Shown here one piece after another: positions 36,250-50,247 of a stretch of DNA of 64,000 nucleotides. Source of the stretch: Cocos nucifera (lineage: Eukaryota > Streptophyta > Magnoliopsida > Arecales > Arecaceae); assembly GCA_006176705.1 (NCBI GenBank), contig QRFJ01000048.1, forward strand, positions 1,031,221 through 1,095,220, in the 5' to 3' direction. The notes below the pieces were generated by a model that was given only the letters and a program-made list of their open reading frames with translations, was not told the origin of the DNA and made no database searches. The position numbers were made by a program, and so were the translations under genes. Numbering within the stretch: the stretch's first letter is position 1; each line of letters begins with the position of its first letter.

Positions 36250-39210
36250 ATGGAAGGGGGGAAGAGGAGATCAGAAGGAGGAGAGAAGAAGGATATGTTC
36301 CATGTGATTCATAAGGTGCCGGCGGGGGATAGCCCTTATGGTCGAGCCAAGCACCTCCAGGTACTTATTCGTAATCCACTAATTAATTTGAAGCTCATAA
36401 TTTTAATAAGATTTTGTTCACCAGTTCTTCCATTCCTCTGGAGTCGTTTTGGTCGGTTTTTGAGTTACATCTTGTGTTTGTTTTTTTTAAATGGTGGAGA
36501 TCTCCTTCGTTTTATTAATTATGGTTTTAGAAATGTTCGATCTATATATTTTCTCGTTACCAGCTGCCATAAGTTTTACAATTTAGTTATTTTTATTTTT
36601 TGTGGTTTTTTTTCTTTTTCTTTTTTTTTTGGGCGTGGGGGGGGGTGGGGTTGTGGGGGCGGGGGAGAGGGTTAGAGAAATTAATTTTCTTTCATGGGTT
36701 AGAGAAATTTTCTATGATGGGGCATTATTGTTGAGCTATATAACGTACTGTTTGTCAGGTACAGAATTTTTAACTTTTTGTTTCTTTTCCTTTTTTTTGT
36801 TTTTGTTATAACTGGGATGGGTTGCTAAGCTTCCTTTTAGACTAAGTTTCGATTGCATGATTTAGATTTTTTTTGGTTCGATGTTTTTATGCTCCACGAA
36901 ATTCTTGGCAGTTGCACTTGGAGGAACATGGATATGACTAGTTGTTTGGTTGAAATCAAAGGGTAGAGCAATGAATGCTTTCAAGACGAGGCTGATCTAC
37001 TTTTATAGAAGCCATTAGCCTTGTGACAGTTGTTCCCTAGTTTAGAGGTAGGATAGCTCTTGCTTTTCACGTGCAGTGATTAATTTCTTGCCCCACATTT
37101 GTTGTTGACTTGCCCTTATCTTTTTGAATGAATCAAAAACTTCATTATCCCTTTGGATGAATCAAAAAAATTCTTCTCTTGGTACATGGATCATTTATTG
37201 GTCAAATATTTTTTTCCTAACTTTTCCTATTTTCCAAGAAATCTTGAATTTTATGAAATATTCATAAATTGTTGAAGAATTGTTATTTAATTACTTTTGG
37301 TTGCTAGCTGCTGCTTGTATCTATTGTTTTATCTCCTCTAAAACCGTCGGTTCTTTGGATGATCTTTTGATGTATTGCGATCTTATGGAATTTTTTTTGT
37401 TGTGCTTTCTTTCTAAAATCTTAAGTTCTTTTGGAGGTTGTAAATGATCTCAGATTCATCATCCTATTTCACGATTGTAGCACTACATCTCTCTCGTGAC
37501 CCAAAAAAAAGATCCAACTTCATTTGCTGGATGTCTGGCCCGAATTCATGAGGGGTATCTGGACCAGATTGCACACACGCACAACATTATATATAATTAA
37601 CTCTTGGATTGCACAAAAAATAAAGTAAAAGCTAGTTAATAATAAAACTATCTAGTCTTATGTTAGATTTTTTATCTTCTCTCCATGACATGATACCACC
37701 TCACCTTTCTTATATTCCAGCTAGTAGACATCATCATGTGACCCCTTTATCTAAATAGGCTTCTCAAGTAATGTTTCTGATAGAGTAGTCATTTGCATCC
37801 GAATGGCATTCAAAAATGAAAATGCTAAGAGACTTTCTCTCAATTTCTACTTATATATATATAAGATTAAATTTAGATATTTTCAACAATTTCATGATCT
37901 ATCAACACACTATCAAGTATGATTGTTGCAACCGGAAATCCTAAGTAGTGGGAGAATATACTATCAAATGAATCAGCTTGTGGAGAAGGATCCAGAAACG
38001 GCGATCGTATGGTTTTGGAAGGCGATAAATGCTGGGGATCGGGTGGACAGTGCACTGAAGGACATGGCAGTGGTGATGAAGCAGCAGGACCGCACAGAGG
38101 AAGCGGTCGAAGCCATCAAATCTTTCAGGCACCTGTGCTCCAAGCAAGCACAGGAATCCTTGGACAATCTCCTCATTGACCTTTACAAGGTATCGTCTGC
38201 TAACTACAAAGTATAACACATCATACGTATATATTACTTCCATCCAAGTTGGAGAGAGAGAAAAAATCCAGATTATCGAGTTTGTCGATAATGATTCGAT
38301 GATAATGAAAGGTTTTGATGGTCAGAAATGTGGAAGGATAGAGGAGCAGATAGAACTTCTAAAGCAAAAGCTACGGATGATATCCCTTGGTGAAGCCTTC
38401 AATGGGAAGACCACTAAGACAGCACGCTCCCATGGCAAAAAGTTCCAGATCTCGATCCAGCAAGAAACTTCACGCATCCTGGTTATTTTTTGTTGCTCCC
38501 AGTAGTTATTGTTGCTACCACGCAACCTATTACCACTAGTAGTCTCTATTCTTTAAATAAATTACATGCGATAACAATGTAATAGATATAGACATGCACA
38601 CACAACACACCATAATCTGGAAGACAGAGAACGCAAAAGTTACCAAATTAATTAAGCCTTCGAGCATTTCACTTCAAGTATATATTTCTAGAAATCCATG
38701 CACGTTTTGCCATTTGTCATGCAATCATATTCACAAAGCCTTCATCATGCAAGGTGACGAAAGCTTTCCAATCTCAGATATATATATCTCTTCCAAACTT
38801 TTTGACAGGGAAATCTAGGTTGGGCCTACATGCAGCAAAACAACTATGATGCAGCTGAGGTAGTATATCGCAAAGCTCAAATGATCGAGCCTGATGCGAA
38901 CAAGGCCTGCAATCTCGGCCTCTGCCTCATTAAAAAAGGAAGGTTCGACCAGGCCAGGGCGGTGCTCGAGGAAGTCCTGCAGCGTGGATACCCAAGCTCC
39001 GACGACCGCAAGATAATTAGGCGGGCGGAAGAGTTGCTGCGTGAGATCGAACTGCAGCCGCCTGTTTCTCCATTGGAGGTGGGCTTGGGCATAAAAGAGG
39101 AGATCATGGAGAGATTGGATCTTCTGATGAACGAGTGGGCCCCGTTCAGATCCAAGAGGTTGCCAATATTTGAGGAGATTTCCACCTGGAGAGACCGGAT
39201 AGCTTGTTGA
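36250..39210 (+). CDS. SDI/MS5 (POLLENLESS 3-like) TPR protein, 4 exons
   Basis: Exons 36250-36360, 37977-38189, 38326-38481 and 38809-39210 join without phase conflict to 882 nt (293 residues), close to the roughly 300 residues of SDI1/MS5 relatives. The N-terminal FHVIHKVPAGDSPYGRAKHL is the family signature. WFWKAINAGDRVDSALKDMA with VVMKQQDRTEEAVEAIKSF forms the first TPR pair. GRIEEQIELLKQKL leads to AFNGKTTKTARSHGKKFQIS, and GNLGWAYMQQNNYDAAEVVY with KACNLGLCLIKKGRFDQA forms further TPRs. The C-terminus RSKRLPIFEEISTW is also conserved. Family members act either in sulfur-deficiency regulation of glucosinolates (SDI1/SDI2) or in male meiosis exit (MS5); which role applies here cannot be told. 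No lesion seen. Confidence 0.93.
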
Positions 39211-39357
39211 TTCTTTTAGCTAGTCTGTTTCTGCCTTTCTGTAATGTTAGGATAGAAAATGCGTGCATATCCATATAGTCTGGTACGTGGGAGGGTTTTG
39301 TTGGTGTTTGAGACGAAAACTTCATCATTGGTCTGGACATTAAGTTTGATGGTGCAG

Positions 39358-39363
39358 AATAAA
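39358..39363 (+). terminator. Putative poly(A) signal of the SDI/MS5-type gene
   Basis: AATAAA 148 bases after the stop at 39208-39210; placement is normal for a plant 3' UTR. Confidence 0.5.
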
Positions 39364-40599
39364 ACAATGTTTACGTGAGGTGAGGGTAAGGAAAACTCCC
39401 TCTCGTACGATTAGATGAGGCAAATTTGCATGGGACTTTTCTGGTTGCTAGCTATTCTCGTTTGATGGGCGAGCCGTAGACGGCAGACCGCATTGTTTGG
39501 CAGAAGAAAAATGCTGGGCGAAACACGTGAACCACGTATCGTGTATGGTTAGCATGGCATAGACTAGAAGGGAAGGGAAGATTAGCTGGTCTAAATAGAC
39601 GTCCCAAGATCATACGCGATGGTCCGTTATGATGGTGACGTACGTACGGCTTCAAGATTGACTGTTGTAAAGAAAATAATGGCTATATATTATTTGCCCA
39701 TGAATTTATTCTGCTGCTTTCTATCCATCTTTCTAAACTCCAATATATTTTCTAAAGCTGGTAATCATGCATGGCAAGCTCGATCTTCAGATATGTACGT
39801 TCGTGTACATATATATGTATACATATAGATACGGAGGTACGAATATGTGTAAGTACTAGCTTCACTCTTATTGCCTCTGGCCCTGTATCTATAATTATTT
39901 CATTCCCCTTGTTATTCCTTCTGTGCTCCATCCCGCTGGTGATCTGTCGAAAACCAGCCTGCAACGGCCTAAGCAGATGCCCTTGCGCAGCCAATGACGC
40001 CCGCTGGTTCGTGTGGGATTCATTTATGATCATGCGCGCATCATGATGCACCAATTTACAGCCGCACATCCGATATCGGTAAATCTTGTGAAAAGAGGGT
40101 TTTGGATTTATTCGAACAATACTATTAATGATGACATCAAACGAGTGACTCATCTAGGACCTGGTTGGCTTGGCCCTTTGATTAATCAAAAAGTTCTTCA
40201 ACGTAGCTAGGCTGTGGCTGTTTACGTCCGCGGTGAGCTAAACCAAATTAGAGTGGCACTATTTTTGCGGGATCTGCAAGAAAAATCCACAGCACTAAAG
40301 AAGGATGTTGGTGGTTCTGCGATGAATTCTTCGATACTTAAATTAACAGTAGTCGTAGTAGAATAGATAGATAAAAGAAGATGAGAGAGTGAGATCCCAA
40401 AGATCTTTTTTTTTTTATCCTTTCTATTTTTTATAGAGAGAGATATATCAGAATTATTAAGCCATTAGCTGTCCGAGTTCTGAGGTGTCAGTAATAGTTA
40501 CGGTTCCAACTTCCAGCGAGTGGAGGAAATATTTGCTGTCATAACAAACAATTATGTTAACAGAATCCACATGCACTAGGAGATTCTCGTGCCTTCTAT
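39364..40599. other. Intergenic DNA, nothing recognised
   Basis: Mixed-composition sequence with short simple repeats (TACGTACGTAC-like and TATATATG runs near 39640-39840). No conserved frame. Confidence 0.55.
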
Positions 40600-43500
40600 G
40601 TAATAGAATGGTTAGTGAGAAAATGGAGTGGATTGAAGAGTCATTGTCTACGACATGATGAGGGGGCTTCGTCTAATTGCCAACTTTCATATGATCGATG
40701 GGACACCGAAGTCGGAGGTGCTTCTACAGGAGTTGGGCATCTGTTGTTTGACGATGCCAATATTGCCCGAATTCTCGTTGGGGAGAATGGCATATGATCG
40801 AAGATGGTGGATTAATGAATGGCCGATGATGTGAGATCGAGGAGTCACCGATGATCTTAGATCAGCAAAGGGTCAATGACATTATTCCACGTAGTGAGCG
40901 ATATGAGGACCATCCAGTTTGTCATTCTTCATGGTAGCAATGTCGTTCGAGGTCAGACACATCATTAAGTCGGTGGATTATCGTCCAACATTTGTCCCCC
41001 ACTTTATAATTTGAAGAGTGCTCCTTTTTTATACCCTTTTACGGAGTTGGAAAGTAGGTCTTCGGGGAATCTCCGAGGTCTTCGTTTGATGTTCACCTAT
41101 GGGGAGAAATTGCAACAGTTAGCGAGAGGTAACTTGAAAATTATGGTGTCACTTCGCGAACTGGTCTTATTTATGAAGATAGGTAGATCGATTGTGGTTT
41201 AGATTATGATAAGATAAATCTTTTATACTTCTGTGATGATTAGCCACATGGTGATACTTTGTTGGGTGGCAGATCGGCTCCCACCATTTGGGAAGTCTAT
41301 AAATAGACTACTCCCTAGCAGGTTTCCGCCACCAAAGGTTTGCCCGTTTCTATAAGAATGAAGCTATCACCGAAGTCTCAGAAACTAGCAGTCAAGGATA
41401 AGATGACTGCCAACCGCAAAGGGCAGTTATCAAGGAAGAAGGCTAGGAGCCTGAGGCTGGACTAGGGGTAGGGCCTCAGATTTAGGCTTCAGAGACTTTC
41501 CACATACCACCGTCATTATCGCTGTTATTGTCCTGGGATCAAGTGTACTTCGATCAAGGCCGGCCCTAGGACCCATGGCCCAAGGAGGCCGAAAACTCTT
41601 TCGGCTCTTCTCAATGGATCCTGACCGCCATTCGAGAATGCTGTGTGGAGGAGTACCGGTCTTTTGGCCCATTCCAGGAAGAAGCCGCCAATGCTACTAT
41701 CGATGCAATATTCAGGGGTTCCAAGACTGCAAAGCCCACCAATAGTACATGCTTCCGTAGTTGGAGCTGCAGCGCCTTCATTCCACAAATGAGGACGAAG
41801 AGGTTGGAGCTTTCTCCTCTAATAAGGAGTAGGACTTGGGTCTTCTCCAGGCCCACTTGTAGCTGCCACATCTTCCTCCGTTATCCTTTTTCTTTCTTTT
41901 TTTTTTTTTTTGTCGGTACTCATCAGGGGCACCAGATATGTAAATATTTTTAAACTATGAATGAAGTTGGTCATTGAAAAATTTATCCTATTTTGATTTA
42001 TGAATCATGACATTGTGTGTACAGAATATCTCCTTAGATTAACTTTGAAGTATTGGAACCCATCGGCTTAATCGAAACCATGAAAACGGGATTGCAAACG
42101 AACACCAATGTCACGAACCAAAAATATGGCGAAGTCGTAAAAATAATTTTTGGGTAACTACTGATGTTACGAACCTGCAGTAATGCATGGGCCACCTTGG
42201 AAATTTGGTGCAACTTTCAAACGACGTAGATGTGATCTACTGGAGGGTTATAACTGCCCATCGCACGTTCCTGTATTGTCATTCGCCACATTAACTGCTA
42301 GATGTGGTGCGTGAGGAGTGCATCGCTTGACATATGCTTCATGTCGTTTTGACAAGTTGTCAGGGCAAAATTCGAGGGCGCATGATGATTTTGAAAGATG
42401 GCAATTTTGGCACATCCTTTCAGCCAACGCTGTGATGCCATGTGGCAAAATCTACACCATCTAGTGGTTGAAAGGCGGTGATCTAGACGATTCGAGCTTA
42501 GTATTTAAGGGATCCTCTAACCAGTCTTCTTATTTATTTTCTGCCATCGCAATAGCGAAAGGATGCTAAGAGCTTCCAAGGAGCAAGCTAAAGAGAAGGC
42601 CGTAATTTTTTCGACTGATTTTTGGTGAGAAAGTTTCTCAGCTGGTCCTTTTCTCCTCTTTTTCCTTTGGTCCTTGTCCTCTTGTAGGCCCTTAGGTCCT
42701 CTTTCTCTCAAGTAGATGGCTCCTCCCAAGCTTAGAGGTTTTAATAGTTCCAATGAGGGCTCTTTTTCTTCTGTTAGTGAGTGTCCTGTTTTCCCTAGGA
42801 GCCTTCAAGTTGAGGCTTCTTGCGGTCAAAATAGGTCTTTAGGCCCTGACCACAAGGGGTCTCTGCTTACCGATGTGGATCCGAGAAGACTCCGCATTTG
42901 ATATTTTACTCCTGCTTTTAAGTTTGTTGCGCCACAGGACGGCCATAGAGTTTGTTCACCACCGAAGGGTTGCATTGCCTTTTATAAGAAGACACTGCTC
43001 TCCAGGCTTAAATTTTCTCTCCACCTATTCATCCTGAACATTCTGAACTATTATCGGATTCTCTCGACCCAGATAGCTCCCAACGGTATTAGGGCCATAG
43101 TTGCTTTTATCCTTGTGCATGACATCTATAGCATATGTCTTCCGTCACCGTTGTTTCAGTTTCTTTTTATGTTGAAGATGCATTTGCATGGCAAAGAATG
43201 GTGGTACTTCTCACCTAGGCTGAAGTGTAAGATTGTAGATGGCTTATCCTCTTCAGTCCACAATTGAAAGAATCGATACTTTTTTATTTCTTCGAGTCAT
43301 GAGGCTTTTACACTATTTGGGGAGAGCCTTGACTTGAGCCGAATAGTAAGAAGGTTCCTCGATCTCGAAGATTACAAGAAACTATTCGGTGTTCATGTTC
43401 CGAAGTTTATGTACCTCTTGACTGAACAAGGATTATACGACGTAGGTATCAGCCACATCGCTCCTCATCATATGTCTTCATCCCTCGAACTATTTTGATA

Positions 43501-43680
43501 ATTTCTTTAGCCTTTTAGGTCTATCTGCGGTTAAATATTTCTCTTCAGTGTAGAGATAAAGTTGGACATGGCTACCTGAAGGCTCTCTTACATGGAGAAG
43601 AGTCAAAAGAGATCCGATTCATCTTCGAAGCCGGAGCTACTGCTTGGCCCTTTGATTTAAAAAGTTGAAGAACAAAAGGC
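40600..43680 (+). mobile_element. Remnant of a Gypsy-type element carrying a Transposase_28 (PF04195) reading frame
   Basis: The segment contains a promoter-like TCTATAAATAGAC (about 41297-41309). A short frame starting MKLSPKSQKLAV at about 41359 and the 42716-43499 pseudogene belong to it. No polymerase, protease or integrase can be read inside, so this is a truncated or non-autonomous copy. Outer limits are estimates from composition; a 16-base direct repeat GCTTGGCCCTTTGATT occurs at about 40168 and 43642 and may bound it. Confidence 0.45.
42716..43499 (+). pseudogene. Putative gypsy-type transposon protein (PF04195-like), two in-frame stops
   Basis: One frame runs from ATG 42716 (MAPPKLRGFN) to TGA at 43497-43499, interrupted by TGA at 42899-42901 and at about 43265. 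The middle resembles the Transposase_28 domain: FKFSLHLFILNILNYY-like helix, then IAPNGIRAIVAFILVHD, a GKEWWYFSPR segment and NRYFFISS. The second stop falls where the family has the W of a WKxRFFF-like motif, so TGG to TGA is likely. The function of this domain in plants is unknown. Confidence 0.65.
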
Positions 43681-45200
43681 ACAAAAGCATGTTAAACACT
43701 ATCCTAACACAAATTTCTGGCTTTCATGCCAATGTAAAAAAAAATATTATATTCCGAGATACAATCAAAATAACCTCTTTTAGAGTATTGTTGCAGAGAG
43801 AATTGGCAGTCCTTTAATGCTAGAAAAAGCAGCAAAACTATTAGAAAAAAAAAAATTATAGAAAATAGAATTCTCTAAGAAAAAGAAAAAAATATATTAT
43901 TTTTTTTTAGATACCTGGAGGTGAGAACGCATGGCATTTTATAGCTTGCAAGAAGAAATCATTAAAAGATCATTTGATCAGTAGGCCATGAAGAGAACGA
44001 TTGGTCAAATGAAATATATTCGGCCAAGAAAATGATTAATTGACCATTTAACCATGAAGAGAAGAGAAGCAACCATTTAAAATATGATAAAAATAGAAAG
44101 ATAAGATAAAATATGATAAAAGAAAGAATAAAAACAAATATACCATCAAGCTTATGCGGGCTAGGCCTGAGACGTGTACGTGCAGCGTAAAACCTAGTTC
44201 CATCCAAGACCCAAAAAAGGATGGGCAAAAACAGATGATTTGTAAATATCAAGAAATAATTATCCATTTCAACAACAAAGGCTTTAGAAAATTTTGGAGG
44301 AATTTTTTTTAAAAAATTTTTCCTCTAAAGCTCTAACAACATCCTCACCCGTCAAGCACCCTCCTTGATGCATCACTACAGAAGCGAGCGGCCGAGGTTT
44401 ATTAGCGCCCATAGCCATGCGGCGCACGAAGGATATAATTTCTCTTGAATCATTCATATTTCTTTCATTGGATGAAAAGAAATAAAACCTAATTAGCCGT
44501 TTTTAGTTATTTCTAAGTTCTAATCTCATAACATACTATAATTTAGTTATATATATTAATATAACTTCCTTTTTCATCATTCAGTTGATAGCATCTCACG
44601 GTATCTTCAGCATACCTAAAAACCCAGCTCGGAACAGACTCGTGCCTCCTCAGCTTCCTTGTGGGTATTCATAAATAAAAGCAATTCCCACAATGTTTAA
44701 CAGGGGGACAAGCTACTCAGACAGGAGTCGCAAGACAAATCGCTCCAAAGCATACACGACCGTTCTACGATTACCGGACAATTGCTACACTAAAATTTCA
44801 TCGCGCAGATCCAAAAAAATAATCAGCCATGACCCCGAATCACATTACAACAGGTACATAATCAGGGCCAGGTCTGAGGTTTCACGGTCAAAATACACAG
44901 GAATTAGTTCAAAATGAACAGAGAGAGAGAGAGAGAGACAAAACAGGGAAGAGACGAACTGAAGGAGATGCAAAGAGACCGTTCTCCACCCTTTCCACCA
45001 ATCTACTTTGTTCGGTTCGGCAAACTCAATGATCATGTCCATCTGGGGTAACCGACAACCAACAGATGTGTTGACCTGCTGCTTCATTATAACAGAGATA
45101 GCAGCAAATACTCCACGATCAATAATTCAATACTCAGGCATCAACAAAGTGTCCATACAGAGAAAACAGGGCACAGAAAGAGAACTACTCCATGTAGCAA
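43681..45200. other. Intergenic DNA and probable 3' UTR of the VAMP gene
   Basis: AT-rich to about 44650 with no recognised gene. About 44660-45439, read on the minus strand, is probably VAMP 3' UTR because it follows the stop at 45440. It includes a GAGAGAGAGAGAGAGAG run at 44920-44936. Confidence 0.5.
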
Positions 45201-45439
45201 GAAAGAATAGCGCCTAGGCTATACACGCATCACATCCAAATTACAAAATCAATCCCATCCCAGTTCCCAACAGGCTAGAAAACATTAGAATGAGAATACT
45301 CATTCACAAGGGGGAACGCTTAACCACAATTCATCAACAAAAGCACTAGTTTTTATGTAGTAGCAAGTGGATATCACCATACTCAAAAGCACCAGTTTGA
45401 GCGGGAGAAGGAAGTGGAGCGATCTCATATCCACTCACA

Positions 45440-48400
45440 TTAGCACTTGAAGCCATGGCAAACGGACAAGATTATGATGAGGATCAATGCAATTATGATG
45501 CCCAGGACAATCAGCTTTATCTTCATGTTCTGTAACCACATCTTCCTCCTCATCTTTGTCCCTTGCTGCCTGAAATCTTGAGCCTGCAAATCCCAAACAC
45601 AAGAAAAGAAATTAATGTTGAACAGCCTTTAGGGGAAAAATAACAACCAAAAAATGAAATTGAATGCAAACCATCCACCCACGGATGGTACTCCTAGGTG
45701 CAAATCCAAGAACACATCCAGAGGCCTTCTCAAGGGTTGGTAAACGTGAGTTACAGACCTGAGAGCGGAGGTTCTCGGTTTTGTCAACAAGCAACTCTAT
45801 TTTCTCCCCACGATCAAGAACCTGAAAAGATGTTCTCAAGGAATTAATTATGCTACTTGTCAAGGGAAAAGGCATTGCTGGCAACATTCCATAATTGAGA
45901 ACAACAAAATCATTAAAATCATCACAAGTTAAATCATTAAAGGGATACCATGATCTACCTTTTCAATATTTTCCATCATAACTCCTTTAACTTCTGAGAC
46001 CTGTGCCTTCACTTTCGCCAGTTTGCTTATTTCCTCAGGGTGATCCACACAATACTGCATGTGCTCTTTCAGTTTTGGCCTGATATTTTAGTGAATATTC
46101 TTTTTTTAACATTATTCAATGACTTTGCCACCAAAAGAAACATAAAAGCACAGCAGTATCTTCGAATGATCAGGAAGGAAAAATATACCCAAAATCTCGG
46201 TTGAGGCTGTTAGCTGCGGCGGTTGCAGCTTTTCCTCCTCCATATCTTTTGTTGAAATCCTCCTTAATCCTCTCCAGGAAGGCAATAGGAATTTGTCTGC
46301 CAGCTGACTCAACTGCAACTACACAATATGCTGCAAAATCCAAGATGGATTTTAGCCACTCGTAATGAGTGTATAATGGTAAAGAACTTCTATATTGATG
46401 TACAGCTTAAATATGCAAAATTCTCCTGATAGATTATCCAGCACAATTAAACAGCACTTTGCTTTTCAGTTTTTTTAAAAAAAATTATTAAAGCATCAAC
46501 CAGAACCACAATACATCCTTCATGGAAGGTATGGAAGGACAATATACAGCCCATAATACCAAAAGACTATTGCCCAACCCACCAAACTTGGATCCATCTA
46601 TTTGATCAGCCTCAAGATGCTGAATAGACATTACAAAGCACCCAAGATGCTGAATAGACATAAAACCAGTGCTAAGCATGATGCTCAGCAAAAACAAGGT
46701 CAAGAGCTCTCAAAAGATGGGTCTCATGGATCCTGGAAGTACAAAATAAGATAGCCACAAAATACAAATCAGAGGGATTTAATCACTTGTAGCACCAGAT
46801 TGTCAGGCTTACCATTGCTTCTCAGAGATTACAATCAAAATTCAGCTTAGTCTTTCAACTCACCAAAAGAAACAGTATCATATGCCTCTGCTTCCAAATA
46901 CCACAGTGCCTATAATAAGAAATCATTTACTATTATCCTTTTTTCAATAACAGCCTAACCATGTGACTTTGCATAGCCTAACCTCAGACCACAAACTGTT
47001 GCCAATTCTGATAGAACAACAAAATTTCACATACCCTCAACTGAGTATGTATCTGACTGTTCTCACTGTCATCACACATCTTGCACTGCAACAAATAAGG
47101 TACCATCCAAGACCTACTATAGGAGTACAACTATGATTTCTTTATACAGTTATCATTTCAAAAGATTCACCCTTGTTTTGCCAATTTATTTGGATCAGCG
47201 ACAATGGACCAACATGAGCCACAATCAATTTCCAGTAGCACTTCCCAAAGCAGTCATTCTTATCATGCCATGCATGACAAAAAACCAATTGAGATGATTA
47301 GAAGAGGAGACTTCTATATGCCCAAATTTTTATTGACAACCCCCAAGATCTCAATCACCTACCATTGATACCGAATCATAAAACTTGATACTACCCATAG
47401 CTGGAACTACCAGGAAGACAGTACCCATATGAAATAAGATCATGATGCTACATTTGCTCTATTGCCAACTAGCCAACCATTATAAAAGTGTCCTAATCAG
47501 AAAACCTGATACTGCCTTCAGCAGGCATTACTAGGCAAACATTCCCTATACCAAATATTATCATGATGCTAAATTTGCTCAATCGTCCACCACCAAATTA
47601 AAGGTGTCCTCCTAGTTCTATCTCTAGATTAATTTCCAAATACCCAAAGAAAAGTTGCTCTTGACAACAAAGAACTATTCCTAAATGGCATCAGTTTAAA
47701 TCTCAGTGCACCGACATCAATTCGTATCAATTTATGGAGGGACCAAATTATGGCTCTTTGTTGCACAGAAAATACCATGACAGTGGGCATACCAATGTAA
47801 TATGAGCTAGTACATACAGACAAGAAAATACAAGGGCCAGCATATTCTTCTGGGTGATGGCTTTGTCATATTTGCTCTCTTTGATAGATATAATGATTAT
47901 TCTTTTATCATGTTAGAGTTTTAGAGTGAAAGTAAAATGCAAATATCATCTTTTAAATTATACAACATATACTCCCCTAAGAAAATAAAATAAATGCCCA
48001 ACATCAATTACAGAATTTATGATCTTCTGGGAAGAAAGCAACATAAGAAACTATACAAGAAAGACCACTGATAAAAATGAAGAAAAAGCTTATCTAACCA
48101 TTTCATACAGAAAAATGCACATGCCTGATTACGATGGGAAACAAAACAGAATATAAGGTCAACAGCAAACACAACTATGTACTTTACAACTGAACTCATC
48201 TTACAGCAAAAAAAATCAGCCATGCTTCATCTGACCAAACTATAATGCTTATTATAAAGAGAAATCTACAAGGTTAAAATGATGTAGCAGAGAATTAAAC
48301 AGTTCTACATTCTAAGATGACATCATGATCCAGGAAAACAACCCAATACAGGTGCTGAATATAGTGAACATAGCATATGCAATAATACACAGATATTAAC

Positions 48401-50247
48401 TATCTCCATGTGTCAAAAGAAATGTCTATGGATGACATGATAATATTAACAGCTCAGGAATTACAATCAAGTCATCAAAGACATTCTAAAAAGCCCCAAG
48501 CAAATGACCATGACCTCTTGCTATATAATAACAGGGAGATCATCCAAATCTTGCATTTCATGTTTTTGCAGCATGGATCCAACCAAAAAAAAAAAATATC
48601 ACAGACAATATAAAACTGGTGTCAACATTTTTCAGAAAATCCAGAACCTTCAGCTTGTTAGTGTAAAACCCATAACTCTTCCAGCATTGTGCCAACTAGT
48701 TTATAAATGAAATCCATGAACTCTTCATCCATACCAGTGAAGTTGCTTGGCAGGAAGATTATAAAAAAAATGCAAATGCAAGAAGAACTTCAGTCTTTCA
48801 GCCATCAGAAATAGAAAGCTTTTAACCATAATCTTATTCCTTTGAGTAAGTTGTTTCAGAAATTGCAAGGAAACTCCCCAACAGGAATTGTGTCGTGAAC
48901 TTGTCGTCTAAAAGACATGCTTATGCCTTAGATTGCAAACCTTCTAACAATGTATATAAACTCAAACATGTGATTGGCGATATGAATACATCAAAATTTT
49001 GTTGTACTTTAATTTTTAGGTGAACCTCAAACTGATGTCAAAACTATAAATTGGCAGTGAATCTCTATCCAAGGCAACATCTATCATTAGAGAACATTAA
49101 ACGCCCAGGATCCCAGCAAAAGGATAGAAGCTTCAAATATTAGGAAAGATGAAGGGGGAGAAAAACTCCAGCAGGAATCTCCATCACAGGCCCACACACA
49201 TCTCTGCACAGCAGGAATCTGGGCTTCGAATTTGAAGTGGAGAAATTCGTGGGTGGGAACTCAGCCACCAAAAACCTTGTATAGTTCAGTCCTCACGACC
49301 ACATAGTGAACATCCACTCCCTGAATTAGCAAACTTATCACTGAAGTGAGCAGATAAGTTTCGAGTTATTTATTGATTCACAGTAACACAATGTGACAGA
49401 ACCTAGTATTAACTAGTTCTTCGAAAAATAGAAGCACACTCAGAAAATTATAAACAATTACAACCCAAAACTACCAGAATGATAATTCTTCGCATATAAA
49501 ATGGCATGACCAAATCAAGTAGGATGCAGAAAATTTCCATCCAAGCTTCTTTCTTTCAACTAACTAGATCCTCCAACTCCTTGCAATTAAATCTGCACTT
49601 CTGTTACTTTATCAATGCTCAGAAGAAAAAGATAAGGTGGTAGGCATAAATTATACTTGCCACTTCTCTCCCAATCAGGCAGATTTTCAGATCCAGTGTA
49701 AACCATAAGAACAACCTAAAACACGCTAACATAACAAATCTTTAAAAAAAGGCCGCACGCTACTTCTTCTTCTATTTATTCTCAGTCAAAATAACAGGAA
49801 TCAATCCAAACAAATCATCTCGACATTGATCATGAACCGAGCAAGCTAGATAACAGATAGAAGCGACCAAATCCAACCATAATTGCCAACAAACACCAAA
49901 CAGAAAACCAAGCATCGCCAAACCCTAGAATCAAACACGAATCAATTAAACAACCAAATACCACTGAAACCCCACCAATCGGAAGCAAATCAGGAAGAAT
50001 TCGACCAAGAAAGAAATCAATAAAGGCGAAATCGAAGGAGGGCGATCGGGGGCTCACTGTATCCTTCCTCGACGAGATAGTTGAAGGTGTGACCGTCGCA
50101 GTTGTAGGTGAACTTGTTGTTGCTCGCCGGGAGCTTCTGTAGGCATTGGGAGGCGATGCTGGTGAAGTTCCCCGTGAATTCCGTATACTCCGCCAGGATC
50201 ACCGTCCCCCGGGCCACGAAGCTATAGATCAGCGACTGCTGCCCCAT
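45440..50247 (-). CDS. VAMP72: VAMP72-type longin R-SNARE (VAMP721/722-like), 5 exons
   Basis: Minus-strand exons 50247-50058, 46330-46189, 46079-45959, 45821-45759 and 45583-45440 join in phase to 660 nt (219 residues), the usual VAMP721/722 length. Residues 1 to about 125 are the longin domain ([20 protein letters not shown], then [17 protein letters not shown] and [20 protein letters not shown]). The SNARE motif (about 130-190) has the zero-layer arginine at residue 155 in [19 protein letters not shown] membrane anchor (about 196-213, [16 protein letters not shown]) is followed by the short tail HGFKC. The protein drives fusion of secretory vesicles with the plasma membrane or cell plate together with SYP1-class syntaxins. 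Intron 1 is 3.7 kb. No lesion seen; the exact paralogue number is not decidable. Confidence 0.96.
47368..47613. repeat. Diverged tandem duplication (about 122 bp) in VAMP intron 1
   Basis: Two imperfect copies share ATGATGCTACATTTGCTC / ATGATGCTAAATTTGCTC (about 47441 and 47562), CTTGATACTACC / CCTGATACTGCC and AAAAGTGTCCT / AAAGGTGTCCT. Noncoding. A smaller duplication, CAAGATGCTGAATAGACAT, occurs twice at about 46614 and 46644 in the upstream part of the gene region. Confidence 0.6.

Noticed and set aside
36250..36675. 141-codon frame starting at the SDI/MS5 ATG
   Set aside because: Only the first 37 codons are coding; the rest is read-through into intron 1, past the donor at 36361.
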